From Chionoecetes opilio (taxonomy: Eukaryota; Arthropoda; Malacostraca; Decapoda; Majidae), in the NCBI GenBank assembly GCA_016584305.1, contig JACEEZ010013535.1:1-64000 (forward strand): a DNA stretch of 64,000 nucleotides, given 5' to 3'. Position 1 is the stretch's first letter; every line of letters starts with the position of its first letter. This document shows, piece by piece, positions 1 through 13,445 of this stretch. The translations under genes were made by a program, and so were the position numbers. Below the pieces are notes generated by a model that made no database searches, was not told the DNA's origin, and worked only from the letters and a program-made list of their open reading frames with translations.

Positions 1-252
1 CCCCCCGCGAATTTGTGCGGCCTGGCCGCCGCAGGTCCGTTGCTCATTCCGTACGCTCGCGAATTTGGGGCTGGATTTAGCATGCCTTCGGTGCCACGAC
101 CAATCGTCCCTTCTAGAGGACCTCCTGTGGGCCTCTACGAATTCGCCTTTCGAAGCCCACTTGGCCAGCATACTCCGAACATCCTCCTTGGGCGTCCGAG
201 GTCGAAGGACCACATCTCCGTTAGTTGCACCGCAAATGACACACGATTTCAT
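1..252 (-). CDS. partial open frame at window edge, possible zinc-finger N-terminus
   Basis: Reading the minus strand from an ATG at 252, the frame stays open for 84 codons and runs off the window at base 1. The first residues are MKSCVICGATNGDVVLRP, so a C-x2-C pair lies at residues 4-7. A segment with RTPKEDVRSMLAKW follows and resembles the spacing between the first cysteine pair and the tryptophan of THAP-type fingers. The later part is basic, with several HRR and RR groups. I see no second C-x2-H pair, so the THAP reading is weak. The region is clearly more GC-rich than the AT-rich DNA that follows, which fits a first exon or a transposon end. It could also be a chance open frame. Confidence 0.3.
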   Translation of the reverse strand, partial: MKSCVICGATNGDVVLRPRTPKEDVRSMLAKWASKGEFVEAHRRSSRRDDWSWHRRHAKSSPKFASVRNEQRTCGGQAAQIRGG

Positions 253-1320
253 TGCGAGACCTGGGAAGGAAAATGTGCGATATAATAAATGAATTTATTT
301 TATTTACGGGTTTATAGCTAATTTCTAAAATTATAGCCAATGAAATTTTACATTTATTTGCGAAATTTCATTACCGTTATGTCATAAAATACGACCATGA
401 GGGGACAGTCAGAGAAAGTTACCATTTTCTATTAATCAGACGGTAGTGCCTTTATGAGAACAGATACAGCCAGAAACATTTCATGACTTTTGATGTGAAA
501 TTAAGGCCAAAATTATTCCTTTTATATTTTTTTTCCATTTTTTTCCACTTATCTCTAATTTCCATTATAGTTCAGTAATGCGAACAGATACAACCACGGA
601 GTACTAAATAAATTTTTGCACTCTTAATAAGCTTCAATTTGAGTCCAAAACGAAGGTCTCTACGACGTCTGGTTCTTATTCTGCAATTTGTAATTGCCAA
701 TTTATTGCCAAATTGCCAAATTGCAAATTGCGCGAAAACTTACCGCTAACGAGTGACCAACTACGATTTTTCGGATTCAGCGGCACAAAATGCTTAGGAT
801 AAGACCCTCAAAATAACTTCCTTCACCTAATGTGAAGCGAATCGCCCTAAGTGGACCCTACTAATAGTTCTATAAGTCATGTCAGTCTTCTTGATAGAGC
901 TGTATCCCAAATTCAGAAAAGATATTACTAAATGATGACATTCACGATGAAATAAGTGGCCTGCGTAAATCCTCGTTCTGCTACCGCTCTGAATTCTCCA
1001 TCGAGAGGATATTCTATTTGATGAACTGCCAAAATCAGCAAAGCATGCTAATTGAATTCTTGTGGATGAAAATGGAGACTGCACTATATTTGAAGAACTT
1101 TCTAATCTACTTCACTTCACAAAGTACTGGAATAGTATTGCGTTGTACAGGACAAATTATGCAGGACTGTCATAGTCATATCCACCCTCTTCTCAATACC
1201 CTTTTCAAATGCAGCGGGTGATCATTATTTTATCAACTAATTCATACTCATAATACTTCTCAATGATTCTCTCTTAAACAACTTAAGTGACCTAATACTT
1301 GCATATACATACGAGACACG
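253..1320. other. AT-rich DNA without a recognisable gene
   Basis: Short frames on both strands contain no motif I recognise. The stretch at 690-735 repeats the word AATTGCCAAA several times. Nothing else stands out. Confidence 0.5.
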
Positions 1321-1324
1321 TGTG

Positions 1325-1374
1325 TGTATATATATATATATTATATAATAATATATATATATATAAATTCTCTA

Positions 1375-1407
<33 letters not shown>

Positions 1408-1408
1408 G
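1325..1408. repeat. (TA)n microsatellite
   Basis: Two blocks of alternating TA are separated by a short non-repeat spacer around 1366-1374. The tract is nearly self-complementary. Confidence 0.9.
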
Positions 1409-3320
1409 AGGCAACAGCTATGTTTATATTGTAAACGTACTATAACTGAGTATAATGAAGCATCACACAGTTAGTTCTGGACAAATCGAAACCACTTGCC
1501 GATGTTGTGGCTTTACTGAGGTAGTTTACACACGACTCATGCATCGACTCTCAGGCACCCCATACACCACATTCTCTTATTTTTTTTTTAAGTAGAAATT
1601 TAAACAAAAAATAATTACGTTACCTAGATCAGATGATTACGATACCTAGCCCGAATTAGTTTATTTTATTGTACATAATGTTGGAAACAAGTCCCCCCTT
1701 GCCTTATCACCAGCATCACCTCCCATCACGATGCCGCCTCACCACCACACTGGCAGTGATGGAGGAGTGTAATGAGGCGGTGTGCCCCGTAATGGTGATG
1801 CATCATCACCACCACTTAGTTGATGACCCCCGAGGGGGGAAAACCAACGACAAACTGCTGACTGACTGAACGATGAATGCTACCCAAAAGTAAGGATTAT
1901 TATAGTTAATAATGATTATATAATACTAATATAGTAATACTTACTAAACACAGAAAGCAAATATTTGTTACTATGAAAGATCGGCGTTTGTCATTAAGCA
2001 CTAAGACATCATTACAGCAATAAAATATGTATTTCAATTGATGACAACAGCTGCAGTTGGTCGGTTCATGGCAATGCTGGTTCACGGTGCAACTGGAACC
2101 AGGTGAAGCAGGTGAACATCAAGAGTATTTGCTGACAACAGAAGTACTGGAGAAGACAAATAGTTTTTCACTATTGGTGAACTGGTTTACCATTGCACTT
2201 GCTCAGTTTGGCTCAAGGTGTGAACCGCCTAGACCTGTTTTTTCTGTTTGTTACCGTGCAGCCCCCTACATGAAAAAGCTGCTCGGTGCTCTGAAAGGAT
2301 ATTTCCGAATAATGTTGCATGTGACCTGCTACTCATGATCCATAAGCCTTTCACAACCATACGTGGCTTGTATCCACTATTGACTGCTTAGTTTCTAATG
2401 TCAAGGAAATATTTATCAAGATCCGTCACTTGTTCCGTTGTTCAAGGAAAGGGCCCCGCTATGCTTGACTCCTCACCTGTCTTTGACTCCGGTGGGTAAC
2501 AATGGCTGTCTTCGTTCTATACTACGCTGACATTTTGAAAAGATGAATTGTCGAATGCTTTATAAATTGACGACTACTGCCCGCAGTGAGGATTGTGAAA
2601 ACGAAATCATGATGAAAAGCTATCTTCGTCGCGACCTTGTATATATTGCTTCCGAATGACGCAAACCTTCCCCAGGCCATCACACCTTGAGAAACGTGGC
2701 GAAACATTAGTGCCTCAATTGCATGTCCTTTGAGAAAGTCACTGCAGATATCAGTAAGCTCCTGGCGGTAGGAAAAGACCGTATTAGCATAATGTGAGTT
2801 GTTTTAGGTAACACAGAATCTGGAACCAATGAAAACCATTGCTGCATGTTCTGGAAGTCCTAGCGAAGCAAAGGTGTGGATCTGACATGAGAGGACATTT
2901 GTGTTTAAGTATGCACCAGTAACCCAGTTAGAGGTTGAAAGAACAATTTTGCTCACTGAATATGTGTAACTCTCTGACAGTACGGCACATTTAACTCCTG
3001 ATAATTTTGAAGAAAAGCTTGTGTAATTATGTCAATCAGGGAAAAGATTAGAATATTATCAATGATATCTTACTTGGGTAAAGTTTTCCCTTATAAAGCT
3101 TGATTTTAAGTGTTTTACCTGTGTTTAATAACAAAGGAAATACATGCCTTTTCTAATCAATCATCCTTTCTCTTCTTTTTTTGCAATTTATAAATGTCCT
3201 TTTTGCCTGCCTATTTCCGTGTTTTTTGTGCCTAACATCCGTCTTTAGTCATTATATCCTGACACGAAACTCGTCACACTATCTGTCTATCATAATCTAT
3301 GTACCTGTACTCACACACAC
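1409..3320. other. AT-rich DNA without a recognisable gene
   Basis: The stretch holds a 93-codon frame at 2057-2338 and a 66-codon frame with His runs at 1669-1869. The His run comes from a CATCAC-rich stretch. Neither shows a domain I recognise. Confidence 0.45.
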
Positions 3321-3321
3321 A

Positions 3322-3398
3322 CACCATTATATATATATATATATATATATATCTATCGTATATATATATTAATATGATATATATATATATATATATGT
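3322..3398. repeat. (CA)n and (TA)n microsatellite
   Basis: A short CACACA tract at about 3312-3323 leads into two blocks of TA repeats, then a TGTGTG run. Confidence 0.85.
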
Positions 3399-3399
3399 G

Positions 3400-6300
3400 T
3401 TGTGTGTGTAAGCAGAGAGGGAGAAAGACGAAAGACGTCTGCACTGTGGTCAGTAAGGCGGTTGATTGGTATAAAACCTCAGCAAGCGCTTTCTAATAGA
3501 TTTTAATATGATATTTGGTATGCCAGATTACGATAGATTCGACATTTTGAACTTAATAGCCTCTGGACATCTTGTCAGAATGCAAATTTACGATCAAAAT
3601 TTTCAATTTTTTTTTTGTGCTAGCTGCGCTTAGCATAGCACTATCTGTGCTAGCGACGCGAACGCGTCCTTCATCCTGTCGCTGCAGTTCTCTTCTAACA
3701 TCACCTCCTCCCTTTTCATTACCAGTAGCGACGTATATAGCCCTAAAACTTAAAACATCACACAAATCTGCGCGCCTCACACTGTCATCTCTTCATCTTT
3801 GTTGGTTATGGGTGGTTGGGATGAAGGCCGTGAAGCGGTTGGCCCAACGTGTGCTAGATGTGTTGTCCAACAGGTCAAGCTAGCCAAATGCCTGTTTTGG
3901 TTCGACGAAACAGTCCGCGACACCCTCGTGTGATAGCCGCTTTAGCCAGAATAAACCTCTATCAAGTCTATTTGAGGACCTTGCTTTGCTACGAACTAAC
4001 GATACATTCGTTTGCTCATGTTAATCAGATCCGTTTCAATGAACGCAGCCCAGGTTTGTTTGGACTGGGTATCTTTTTGCCACTCACTTCTTATCCAAAG
4101 GGCGCTGGCTAAGACTGCATTCAGTCCCAGCATTTGCCGTCACCCACACATTACATGCTCACTGACTGCGAGAGGAAAAAATTTTAATTTTATAATCAAT
4201 AATTATTGGATTATAAATAATCAATTGATTTTAATAATCATAATAATAATCAAATGATTTTACATCTCCATTGAATTATTGTACAAATTCCGGATTATCT
4301 TACGCGTTTATTGGTACATCGTACAAGAAGGTCAGATTTACGTATTGTACGATAATTACTTGTACGACTGCAAACGTGTTTAAGCACTAGCAGATCTAGC
4401 GCAGCGCGCGCAGTGTTGCCAGGACTCAAAACACTCATATTTGGTCCAAATATCTCAACATAAATTCATGAGTCCCTAACGTGCCCCTGCGTACAGTGCC
4501 CTGTACTACGTACGTATCCCCGCGCGCTTACATGAAATAAAAAAATTTTAAAAACAAGAAATGCACATAACACGAATTTTATAAAGTTCCGCTTTAGGGA
4601 CCAGAATTAATGATGATCAGAAAATGTATACCAGTAATAGGCGTTCACAACCTAGGTGTGAAACGTGTTTTAGTTCGTATTCCCTTCAGTTCTAGAGTGA
4701 AATTATTTCAAATAGCTACTACAAGGCATTATTTCGTCTTGGTCAGGCAATTGTAGGGTATAGGGTAACACTAGTTTAGAAGATCCTTATTTGCTCAATT
4801 TGCAGTTTTTTGGGCGTTTGTTGTGAAAGTGGGGGCGAATTTTGAAGAAAAAAAAAACATTCCTTAGGTTACCTATATTTTTTAATAGCTTTCCAACGGT
4901 ATGCATTTATTTTTCTGCAGCACGAAATAGAAACCGAGATGCGCAGCTTTTTCCCTTCGAAAAAATTCACCCCCAACCCGCACTGAATTGATTCTGTCTG
5001 TAGTAGTGTTCTCGTTCGCGCTTCGCGCATCACTCTAACTTATATAACGATTTAAACATTGACCTTGCTAGTAATGTCTTCACTTACTAGTACCATGTGA
5101 ATATCTATACGTGGAAGGAAATTGTAATATGTGTACCCACTGTCATCTTGTACAATACTGTAGTATGAAGGAAATGGCGAAATGGTGTACAACCTCCTGT
5201 TCATCATTCTACACTATTGTATTATAAGTGCACGGAGACAATTCAGTGGTTCCAATGAACCACCTTATAAGTGCTACATGAAAACGCTAAGTAAGTGACT
5301 TACCTTCAGCCATTTAGATCTGAGCGTTGTTTTCTGGGAGACTTGTCTTCTTTTGAGAGTTCGCCTCTTTCTTCTAGATTTTTTTGAGGTTTCCTTGGCA
5401 CCATTCTTTTCCATTGTCTGAATATTTTCTGAGTCCAACTAACGGAAGTCAGAGTGACGGATCCCCACAGACGATTAAAACAGCTGTGTTATGGATGTGT
5501 AAGGCCGTGTTCCACAACGATCGCTATTTTCCAGCATCTTTTGGTATTTTGCTACCAAAAGATGCCCTAGTGGTGGCAAAAGTGCGCGTGTTGTCACACG
5601 GCGTTTCGGCTACGAGCATCTTCCTACCGAGAGTAGCTAAGATCTTATTAATTCTATTAGCTAACTCTGCTTCTACTTGCATTTATGAAATATTCTTCCT
5701 CTTCACATTTACCCTGATAACCATAAATAACCACTCAAAACCTTACTTGTATCCTAAACAATAAAATATCCATATGTTATCCAGATTATCCCCCGTTTTT
5801 GTAGTAAAGACACAGCAGCCTATTTAAAAAAAAAAAAAAAAATATTTTCTGGTTTTATCAACATTTTCCGTCAATTACTTACTCTCATCACACCTCAAAC
5901 TTAACTTATTCTAAATCATACGTAATGATCTAAATAACACGCATGTACCATATCATGCACGTGTCTTGTTATATAGAGTTAAAAACCTATTTATTTATCC
6001 TACCCTACTCGACAAACACTTTAATTTTCCTCCACTCATCTTTTATTTTCTCCTCTCATCTACACTATCTTACTATTACGATACAACATCATACGCTATA
6101 TTCCCTACTATACAACACTTATTTTCCCCTCAAACATATCACATAGAGTTCTATTTTACCCGACACTTTTTCCGGATCTATTGTTAGCAAACAATGGATC
6201 GCGCATGTTTCCTTCGAGCATCTACCACCTGTGAAATCCCATCCTTGATTGACATTTAATAGTCCGAGCTACTGGTGGCAGGGCCGGAGGTTGTCCGTCG

Positions 6301-7770
6301 GGGGAACAACGGTCCATTATTACGCCATAACACATGTTTTCTGGTCCGCTAGATGGTTGAGGACCAGAAATTGTTTTGTGAGTGAAGGTCATGTGATTAT
6401 AATCCTTACTATCACACACTGTCATTGTAAGGCGGGCAAGACCTGAGTGCATTTTGCACGGCAACTCCTCAAATGGTGCCAGTGTTGGGATCCCTGCTGC
6501 CAGGCCTCCCTGACGGCCGCTAGTTCTGTGGAACTGAATGTCGCGTTACTCTTAAACCCGTCAGGTTAGTTACGGTTAGATTAGGGTGTTTCCAGTTATA
6601 AAATCGTTATAATTTGTGTGGGATCACAATGAGGTTTTTTGCAAGAAAAATCCTATGGTTAGTTTCGGAGCTACATCCATGCGTCTTCCACTTCGGAAAC
6701 CACACTCCACATAGAGTTGGGACATATGCTAACGGCAATGGTGGTTGTGTGAGTTGTTACTGTTTCGCCTCAACAATGCCAACACAGTGCATTAATGGTT
6801 AAAACCAACATTAATCTCTACAGTTTACTGTACTTACATTAATTAAATTTGGGGGACAAAAACTAATATAAACGCCCATAGGTTTCGAAAATCGTAGCTT
6901 TTGCCTCCTATACACTTTATCTACTCACTTTTCAATGCAAAAGATTTGCTCTCATTCTGTTTTAACTACAAACTAATGTAAATTATTGACATATTTGGTA
7001 TTTAGTTTACTTTAGGTCCTTGACAAATAACCTATAGAGTAGAAAATCAACATTTTATTCTAGTTTTAGCGTAGTCAAATAAACTCTGCAGTAAATTACA
7101 TTTCGATATAATGATTATCTGTGACAGTTATGCTTATGAGAAAAACAACAAACTTAATGGTTGTACAACACTTAGTAATTTCATTAAATAATGGCAGAAA
7201 ATTAAATACGGTCACATGGAATAGATCATGTACTTAACTGTCAATATCAGAGTCATTGCTGTCTGCATACCAGTGACCCATGCACACTTTATAAGCCTTT
7301 GCAAGATTCATAGCTGATTCCTTGGCCACAGTCTGTTTTGTTCAGGTTGATAATGATTTTGCTGCGTGTTTGGTGTAAAGATGGTAAGCGGTGGCAATGC
7401 CTAGTGGTTGGTATTCCCAGCTGCATGGTTGCAAGATTTGCTGAGACAGTAACTATATAGTGACTTTTGCTTAATTGTTGGTTAACCGTCGCCAGGTCCT
7501 GTAGGTCATCAAACTGCCTGCAGTCTCCTTTGTCAGAGAGAAGTGTGACCAACCAAATTGAGACAAGACTGTGGACAACCTTTCTGCAGCTTCAAATATA
7601 CTTCTTGTGATTGTAGTGGCATCTGTTTCTTGAGGGGGGAAAGTTTTAAATACTTTTCTCAATAAACTTGCATGGAATTCCTGTGGTACTTGTCAGTGTC
7701 ACTCGTTGGTTTGGCATTATTTGACAGCAAGGTCATCCACTCACAAAAGGCTGATGGTGGCGTGCCATGA
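3400..7770. other. AT-rich DNA without a recognisable gene
   Basis: Most frames are short and AT-driven. A frame at 3572-3883 has a hydrophobic stretch but no family resemblance. At 4411 there is a CAGTGTTGCCAG word, a form often seen at the ends of arthropod DNA transposons. I could not pair it with a second end. Poly-A at about 5827-5842 may be an old retroposon tail. Confidence 0.4.
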
Positions 7771-8160
7771 ACGAACAAGGAGCCTCTCCATCTCACGCAA
7801 AGAAGGGTGACAGTTCCGCCTCAAGTACCTTCCGAAGAAGAGTTTCGAAGAATTCTCACGCTGAAGTATGTTGCCCTATTCGAGCTGATGGACTTTCCCG
7901 ATGGTTTCTCCAAGTAGACCCAGAGATGTGGAGGATCGGGAAGACTTCCAAAGGCCAATGAGGGATCGTTTGCTCGATCAAAGTCGTGAACGACCAAGCT
8001 GAACGTGGAGTGGCACTCTACAGGAGTGCACGACTCCTGACGACGGGATGAGTCTCATGCTGCAGTACCTGCTTCAAGTCGTCGAAGAACATCGCGGGCT
8101 TTCCCAGACAGCGAGGAAGCAGACTCTTACGGACAGTGAGATTAACTGACACTGAAGAGC
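7771..8160 (+). pseudogene. conserved hypothetical protein C-terminus, copy 1 (frameshifted)
   Basis: The frame from 7771 is open for 48 codons and ends with TLKYVALFELMDFPDGFSK before TAG at 7915. The following bases match the coding copy at 11064-11299 but carry several one-base insertions and deletions, so the AERGVAL-type segment is spread over different frames. The part from 7771 to about 7900 is absent from copy 2 and probably shows what lay further toward the N-terminus. In my recollection this type of C-terminus occurs in uncharacterised arthropod proteins; I do not know its function. The sequence cannot distinguish true decay from indel errors. Confidence 0.5.
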
Positions 8161-9029
8161 ACACAGAATAATGTTAATTGATCGATCGGAACACTAAATG
8201 GTTATAAACGCAGACAAGTGTAGCTACTATTTAGTAATATTGTATTGTGTAGTTTTGTGTGTGTACTCTATATTCTAAAATTCTTGATGTATGACATTAA
8301 GACTACATTTTTGATCATGTGACAAGTTTAGTTTTCGCAATGACGCAGTTCGCAGAATGGTTTTTTATTCGCATTTGGTACAACTTGACGTGTGAGCTAC
8401 CTAAAGAGATAGTTTTTTTGTTTGTTTTCTCGTTTTTTCCATGACGTTTTTAATCCAAAAGGAACAACATTGGGGGGTAAGACTTTGGAAATATCAAAAT
8501 ATTATGTATTATAATTATGTATTAAAATTATAATCTTTATAATTACATTTTGACGTAAACAGTTCCTTACACAGGTTGGTCGGAACCATACATTCATACT
8601 TCAAAAGTATCAGATCATACTTTCAAATACTATTTCTTCAAACCAATGTTCATTGTCTGGGACATGAGTAAATCAAAACCATTGGTTTTTTATTCGTGAA
8701 ACCGATTTTCACACATAAAGAACAATTAAGATTGCCTTTATTTGTGGTTAAGATAACATCAAATATTGGTCGCCTAGCACCCAGTTGTCCGAAAGTTGCC
8801 TATCTAATTCAAGATTTCTGGACATTTTGCACGGGATCTTAATATTCTTGCAGTGGCCTATTGTGCGACAGTGACTTACGTAAGACTCTCCTCTCCTTCT
8901 TTCTTCTGGAAATATTGTGGATTTTCTTGGCTATATTCAGAAAAATCTGAATTTCATGAGTCTGGAAATCTGACTAAAACCCCAAAAATTCTGACAAAAT
9001 CCAGACTTTCTGGTTAATCTGACAACACT

Positions 9030-10268
9030 GTAACTGAAGGCGCCTTTGTTCTGTAAAAAAAAAAACGTTCGCCGTGAATGTATCAGTACGAGGCTGCGGA
9101 AAATGGGTAAAGCATGTTCCCTAAATCTAGAACCGGTTTTTTTTCGAAAAACGTTGGATGGTAAAAAAAATCCAGATTTTCACAGGCTTCCCTGTCGTAT
9201 AAACAGATTGAAAATTCCATTGATAAATTGACCTCATTAAGTTTGTTTTTAGGCATATTACCCGAAAAAATATTCCAGAAATCGGGAACGATTTTCATAC
9301 ATGTGTAAAACTCTTGCGAATAAGAAATGTACATTTTTGAAAGTGGGAATAGCATTCCTGCAGACACGCTCTTCCATCAAGACATAAAATATGTTAGACG
9401 ATAAAAGATTGAGTATGGTGCATCAATAAGTTTCTGGAAATTGAACGGCCAAAGCTGTGCAAATAAAACTTATATCTCAAAATCTGTATAAGCAAAGAGA
9501 AAACGATAGATTGCTTAGGGTAGATCTCGTTGAGCTTTAACATAAATTATTCATAGCCTGTATTTGGTCTAGGGTTAATAGTTTCATATTAAAAAAAATA
9601 GGAATCCAATAATAGGTAGTGTTTTACCATTTTAGCATGCCTATTTGGTCGATTTCTATTTCACACAGTAAACATGATCTCATACATTGTACATCTTGCA
9701 AGAACAAAATATTTGTTTATATATTTTTTTTTTACAGAATTCTGTCCAGAGCCAATAAAACCGTTTTGAAGTTTTATGATAGTAAACAAACGCATTTTCG
9801 TTTAGATAACGGAAAAGTCAATGGAAGCAAAGTGTAGAGCTCCAAATTCACTGACCTGAGCACGTCTCAAATCTGCTCTCAGTCCCAATATTTTTAAACT
9901 GTAAAATGCAACCTTTCGTGCCCGGCACTGTGTGCAACGTCAGTCACCCACCTTTGTACACACTTTATAACGTAAAATGTCTTCATACACACACGGGGGA
10001 TTATAGTAGATTGGTTACGAGATCGAAATATAAATCGTCACAGGCAGCTCTGTCCTGGACTTGTTTACGGGGACGTGCACAAACACACATTTAAGCACCA
10101 CACACACACCCTTTCAAAACACACGTGTACCATCAACTCCCCTGCACACTCCCCTCACATTCTATAAGATGCTACGGAGAAAAAATATATCCATGGGGGG
10201 GGGGGGGGCTTTTCATGCGAAGCACGTACCGCAAGTCTGTCTGAGACGGAATCTGAAAGACTGAAGCC
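9030..10268 (+). repeat. repeat R, full copy 1
   Basis: The unit is about 1.25 kb. It begins with a short poly-A followed by CGCCGTGAATGTATCAGTAC and ends with a CACACA-rich tract, a poly-G run and TCTGAGACGGAATCTGAA. It contains ACACACGGGGGAT near its 3' part, a word shared by most copies. It has no coding potential that I can see. Confidence 0.8.
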
Positions 10269-10490
10269 CGCGAATGCGCGAAGCACCTTGTTTTGTAAAA
10301 AAAAAAACCTTCGCCGTGGAATTTATCAGTAGAGGCTGCGGAAAATGGTGGGAAGCAATGTTTGCCCTCCTAATACCTCAAGAACCGGATGTTTTTTCGA
10401 CAATCGTTATAGAGGGAAAAATCCCCCCAGATTTCAACAGGCTTACCCTGTGGTATAAGCAGATTAAATTCCATTGATACGTAAACCGCT
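10269..10490 (+). repeat. repeat R, truncated copy 2
   Basis: It starts directly after the previous copy in head-to-tail order. It follows the R sequence to about 10490 and then breaks off into unrelated GC-rich DNA. Confidence 0.75.
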
Positions 10491-11063
10491 TTTAGCCAAC
10501 ACTCCAGGTAGCAGGGAATATACGCTTCGGTTGCCTAGTGTGTGGTGGCAGCCGCGGGACCGATGCGGTGCCCACCAGGCAACCTCCGCTTGGCCCTAGC
10601 CAACGCATGACCAGCCGATTGATCCAGCGGGCCACACTGGACCTCCCGTCTTACCCCAACCCCCCTACCAAAGAAGCGTGTTGCCCACCGAAGGGAACTA
10701 CAACCCGCCCCGCGGTGGACTCAACTTCCAGATAGAGGGGCGCGCGGGGAATATACAGGATGCCACGCACGGCAAACACGTGGGGAGCGGAGCATGAAGT
10801 ATATAAGGAAGAAGAAGCGTGAGACGGAAGAGAAGGGTCTCACCGGGCCTAGAATCGCCCTACGAAAGGAGAGAAAGGGGGAGGAAGCATAAAGGCGACA
10901 TCACTGGAAGGCTCCACCTCCCAGTGACGAAGGGGGAGCACTTGGTCCACGAGGCCGACGGCCACCGAACCCAACAATGGCAGGCAGGCCGCCAGAGTAG
11001 GTGGCGCCGTCGACCACGCTTCAAGCCCCGCCACCACGACAAGGTGACTCCCCACAGCGGGGT
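10491..11063. other. GC-rich segment with TATA-like box upstream of the conserved fragment
   Basis: This segment is absent from the first duplication block. It is markedly GC-rich, with AGTATATAAGGAAG at about 10797 that could serve as a TATA box. Overlapping frames on both strands reach 113 codons without a recognised domain. It may be the 5' part of the gene ending at 11299, or an LTR-like regulatory segment. The sequence does not decide. Confidence 0.3.
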
Positions 11064-11299
11064 TTCTCCAAGTAGACCCAGAGATGTGGAAGGATCGGGA
11101 AGACTTCCAAAAGGCCAGAGGGATCGTTTGCTCGATGAAAGTCGTGAACGACCAAGCTGAACGTGGAGTGGCACTCATACAGGAGTTCAACAGACTCCTG
11201 ACACGGGATGAGTCTCAGCTGCAGTACCTGCTTCAAGTCGTCGAAGAACATCGGCGGGCTTTCCCAGACAGCAGGAAGCAGACTCTTACTGGACAGTGA
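11064..11299 (+). CDS. conserved hypothetical protein C-terminus, copy 2 (open)
   Basis: The frame reads on from the upstream sequence through FLQVDPEMWKDREDFQKAR, MKVVNDQAERGVALIQEFN and LLTRDESQLQYLLQVVEEHR to a TGA at 11297. It is helical, charged and well behaved as protein. The pattern VVNDxAERGVALIQxFN followed by QxLLQVVxxHR resembles a C-terminus I recall from uncharacterised arthropod proteins; no biochemical role is known to me. The start is not visible. It lies either upstream in the GC-rich segment or in another exon. Copy 1 at 7901-8160 is the same sequence with frameshifts. Confidence 0.55.
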
Positions 11300-12194
11300 G
11301 ATAACTGACACTGAAGAGCACACAGAATAATGTTGAATGTGATCGATCGGACACTAAATGGTTATAAACGGCAGACCTGTAGCTAGCGTAGCACTGAAGT
11401 GTAGCTACATATTTAGTAATATTGTTTGTGTAGTTTTGTGGTGTGTACTCTATAATTTTATTCTTGATGTATGATAATTAAGGAATACATTTTTGACCAT
11501 GTGACAAGTTTAGTTTTCGCAAATGACGAAACAGTTCATAATGGGATTTTACTCGAAATGTTGTAAACTTTGACGTGTGTGAGCTACCTAAAAAAATAAT
11601 GTTTGTTTGTTTTCTCTTTTTTCCATGCGTTTTTAATCCAAAAGGAACAACATTGGGGGGTAAGACTTTGGAAAATATCAAATATTATGTACTATAATTA
11701 TGTAATTGAAGGATTATAATCTTTATAATTACATTTTGACGTAACAGTTCCTTAAAGGCTGTCGGACCATACATGAGTAGATCATACTTTCAAATACTAT
11801 TTCTTCAAACCAATGTTCATGGTATGGACATGAGTATATCAAAACCATTGGTTTTATTAGTGAAAACCTGATTTTCAAAATAATAGCACTTAAGATTGCC
11901 TTATTTTGGTTAAGATAACATCAAATATTGGTCGCTAGCACCCAGTTGTCCGCAAGTTGCCTATCTAATCAAGATTTATGGACATTTTGAACGGGATCTT
12001 AATATTCAGTGCAGTGGCCTATTGTGCGACAGTGACTTACGTAACACTCTCTCTCTCTTTATTCTGGAAATATTGTGGATTTTCTTGCTATATTCAAGAA
12101 AAATCTGAAAATTTCATGAGTCTGGAAATCTGACTGAAACCCCAAAAATCTGGCAAAATCCAGACTTTTCAGGCAATCTGGCAACACTGTACTG

Positions 12195-13445
12195 TGAAGC
12201 GCATTTGTTCAGTAAAAAAAAACCTTAGCCGTGGAATGTATCAGTACGAGGCTGCTGAAAATGGGGGAAAGCAATGTTTCCCTAATATCTAAACAGCAAT
12301 TTTTTTCGAAAACAAGTTGGAAGCAAAATAAATCCAGATTTCAACAGGCTGCCCTGTGGTATAAGCAGATTAAAATTCCATTTATACATAACCGCATTAA
12401 GTTTGTTTTTAGGGCATATTACCCGAAAAAGTATTCCAGAAATCAAGGAAACTATTTCATACATGCGTAAAACTCTTGCGAATAAGAAATGTACATTTTT
12501 CAAAGTGGAATACGATTCCTGCAGACACGCTCTCCATCAAGACATAACAAATGTTTGATGGATAAAAGATTGATGTAGGGTGCAGCAATAAGTTTCTGGT
12601 CATTGAACGGCACAAGGGTGCGCAAATAAAACTTATATCTCAAAATCTGTATAAGCAAAAAAGAAACGGATAGATGCTTAGGGTAGATCTCATTGAGCTT
12701 AACATAAAGTATTCATGCCTTATTTGGTCTAGGGTCAATAGTTTCATAGTAACAAATAGGGAATCCCAATAAAGGTAGTGTTCGGACCATTTTAAGTAGC
12801 CTATTTGGTCGATTTTTATTAGCACACAGTAAAAATGATCTCAATACCCATTGTACATCTTGCGAAGAACAATATTTGTTATATATTTTTTTTAACAGAA
12901 TTCTGCCAGAGCCAATAAAACAGTTTTGAAGTTTTAGGATAGCAAAAAACGCATTTTCTGTTTCGATACGGAAAAAAGTCAATGGAAGCAAAGTTGTAGA
13001 GCTCCAAAATTCCTGACCTGAGCACGTTCCAAATCTGCTCTCAGTCCAATATTTAGACTGTAAAATGCAAAACGTTTTGTGCCCGGCAACTGTGTGCAAC
13101 GTGCAGTCACCCACATTTGTACACACTTTATAACGTAAAATGTATTACATACACACACGGGGGATATGTAGTAGGATTGGTTACGAGATCGACAACTATA
13201 ACTCGTCACAGGCAGCTTCTGTCTCTGACTTGTTTACGTGGACGTGCACAAACACACATTTAAGCACACACACACCACACACACACACCTTTCAAACACA
13301 CGTGTACCATCACTCCCCTGCAAACTCCCCCTCACATTCCTATAAGAGTGCTACGAGAAAAATATATCCAGGAGGGGGGGGGGGGAGCCTTTCATGCGAG
13401 AGCACGCACGCGCACGTCTGTCTGAGACGGAATCTGAATGACTGA
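12195..13445 (+). repeat. repeat R, full copy 3
   Basis: This is the full-length counterpart of 9030-10268, with the same start, the same ACACACGGGGGAT word and the same CACACA and poly-G end. Differences are mainly single-base indels. Confidence 0.8.

Larger units (their letters stand above)
7901..10490 (+). repeat. tandem duplication block, copy 1
   Basis: This block repeats at 11064-13680, a shift of about 3.17 kb. Matching landmarks are the words at 7901 and 11064, at 9045 and 12215, and at 10285 and 13465. Order within the block is a protein C-terminus, about 1 kb of AT-rich non-coding DNA, one full repeat R and the start of a second R. The copies are very similar and differ mostly by one-base indels. 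Confidence 0.85.

Noticed and set aside
3572..3883. 103-codon frame with a hydrophobic N-terminal segment resembling a signal peptide
   Set aside because: The hydrophobic part comes from a T-rich run. No conserved domain, and an equally long frame lies on the other strand.
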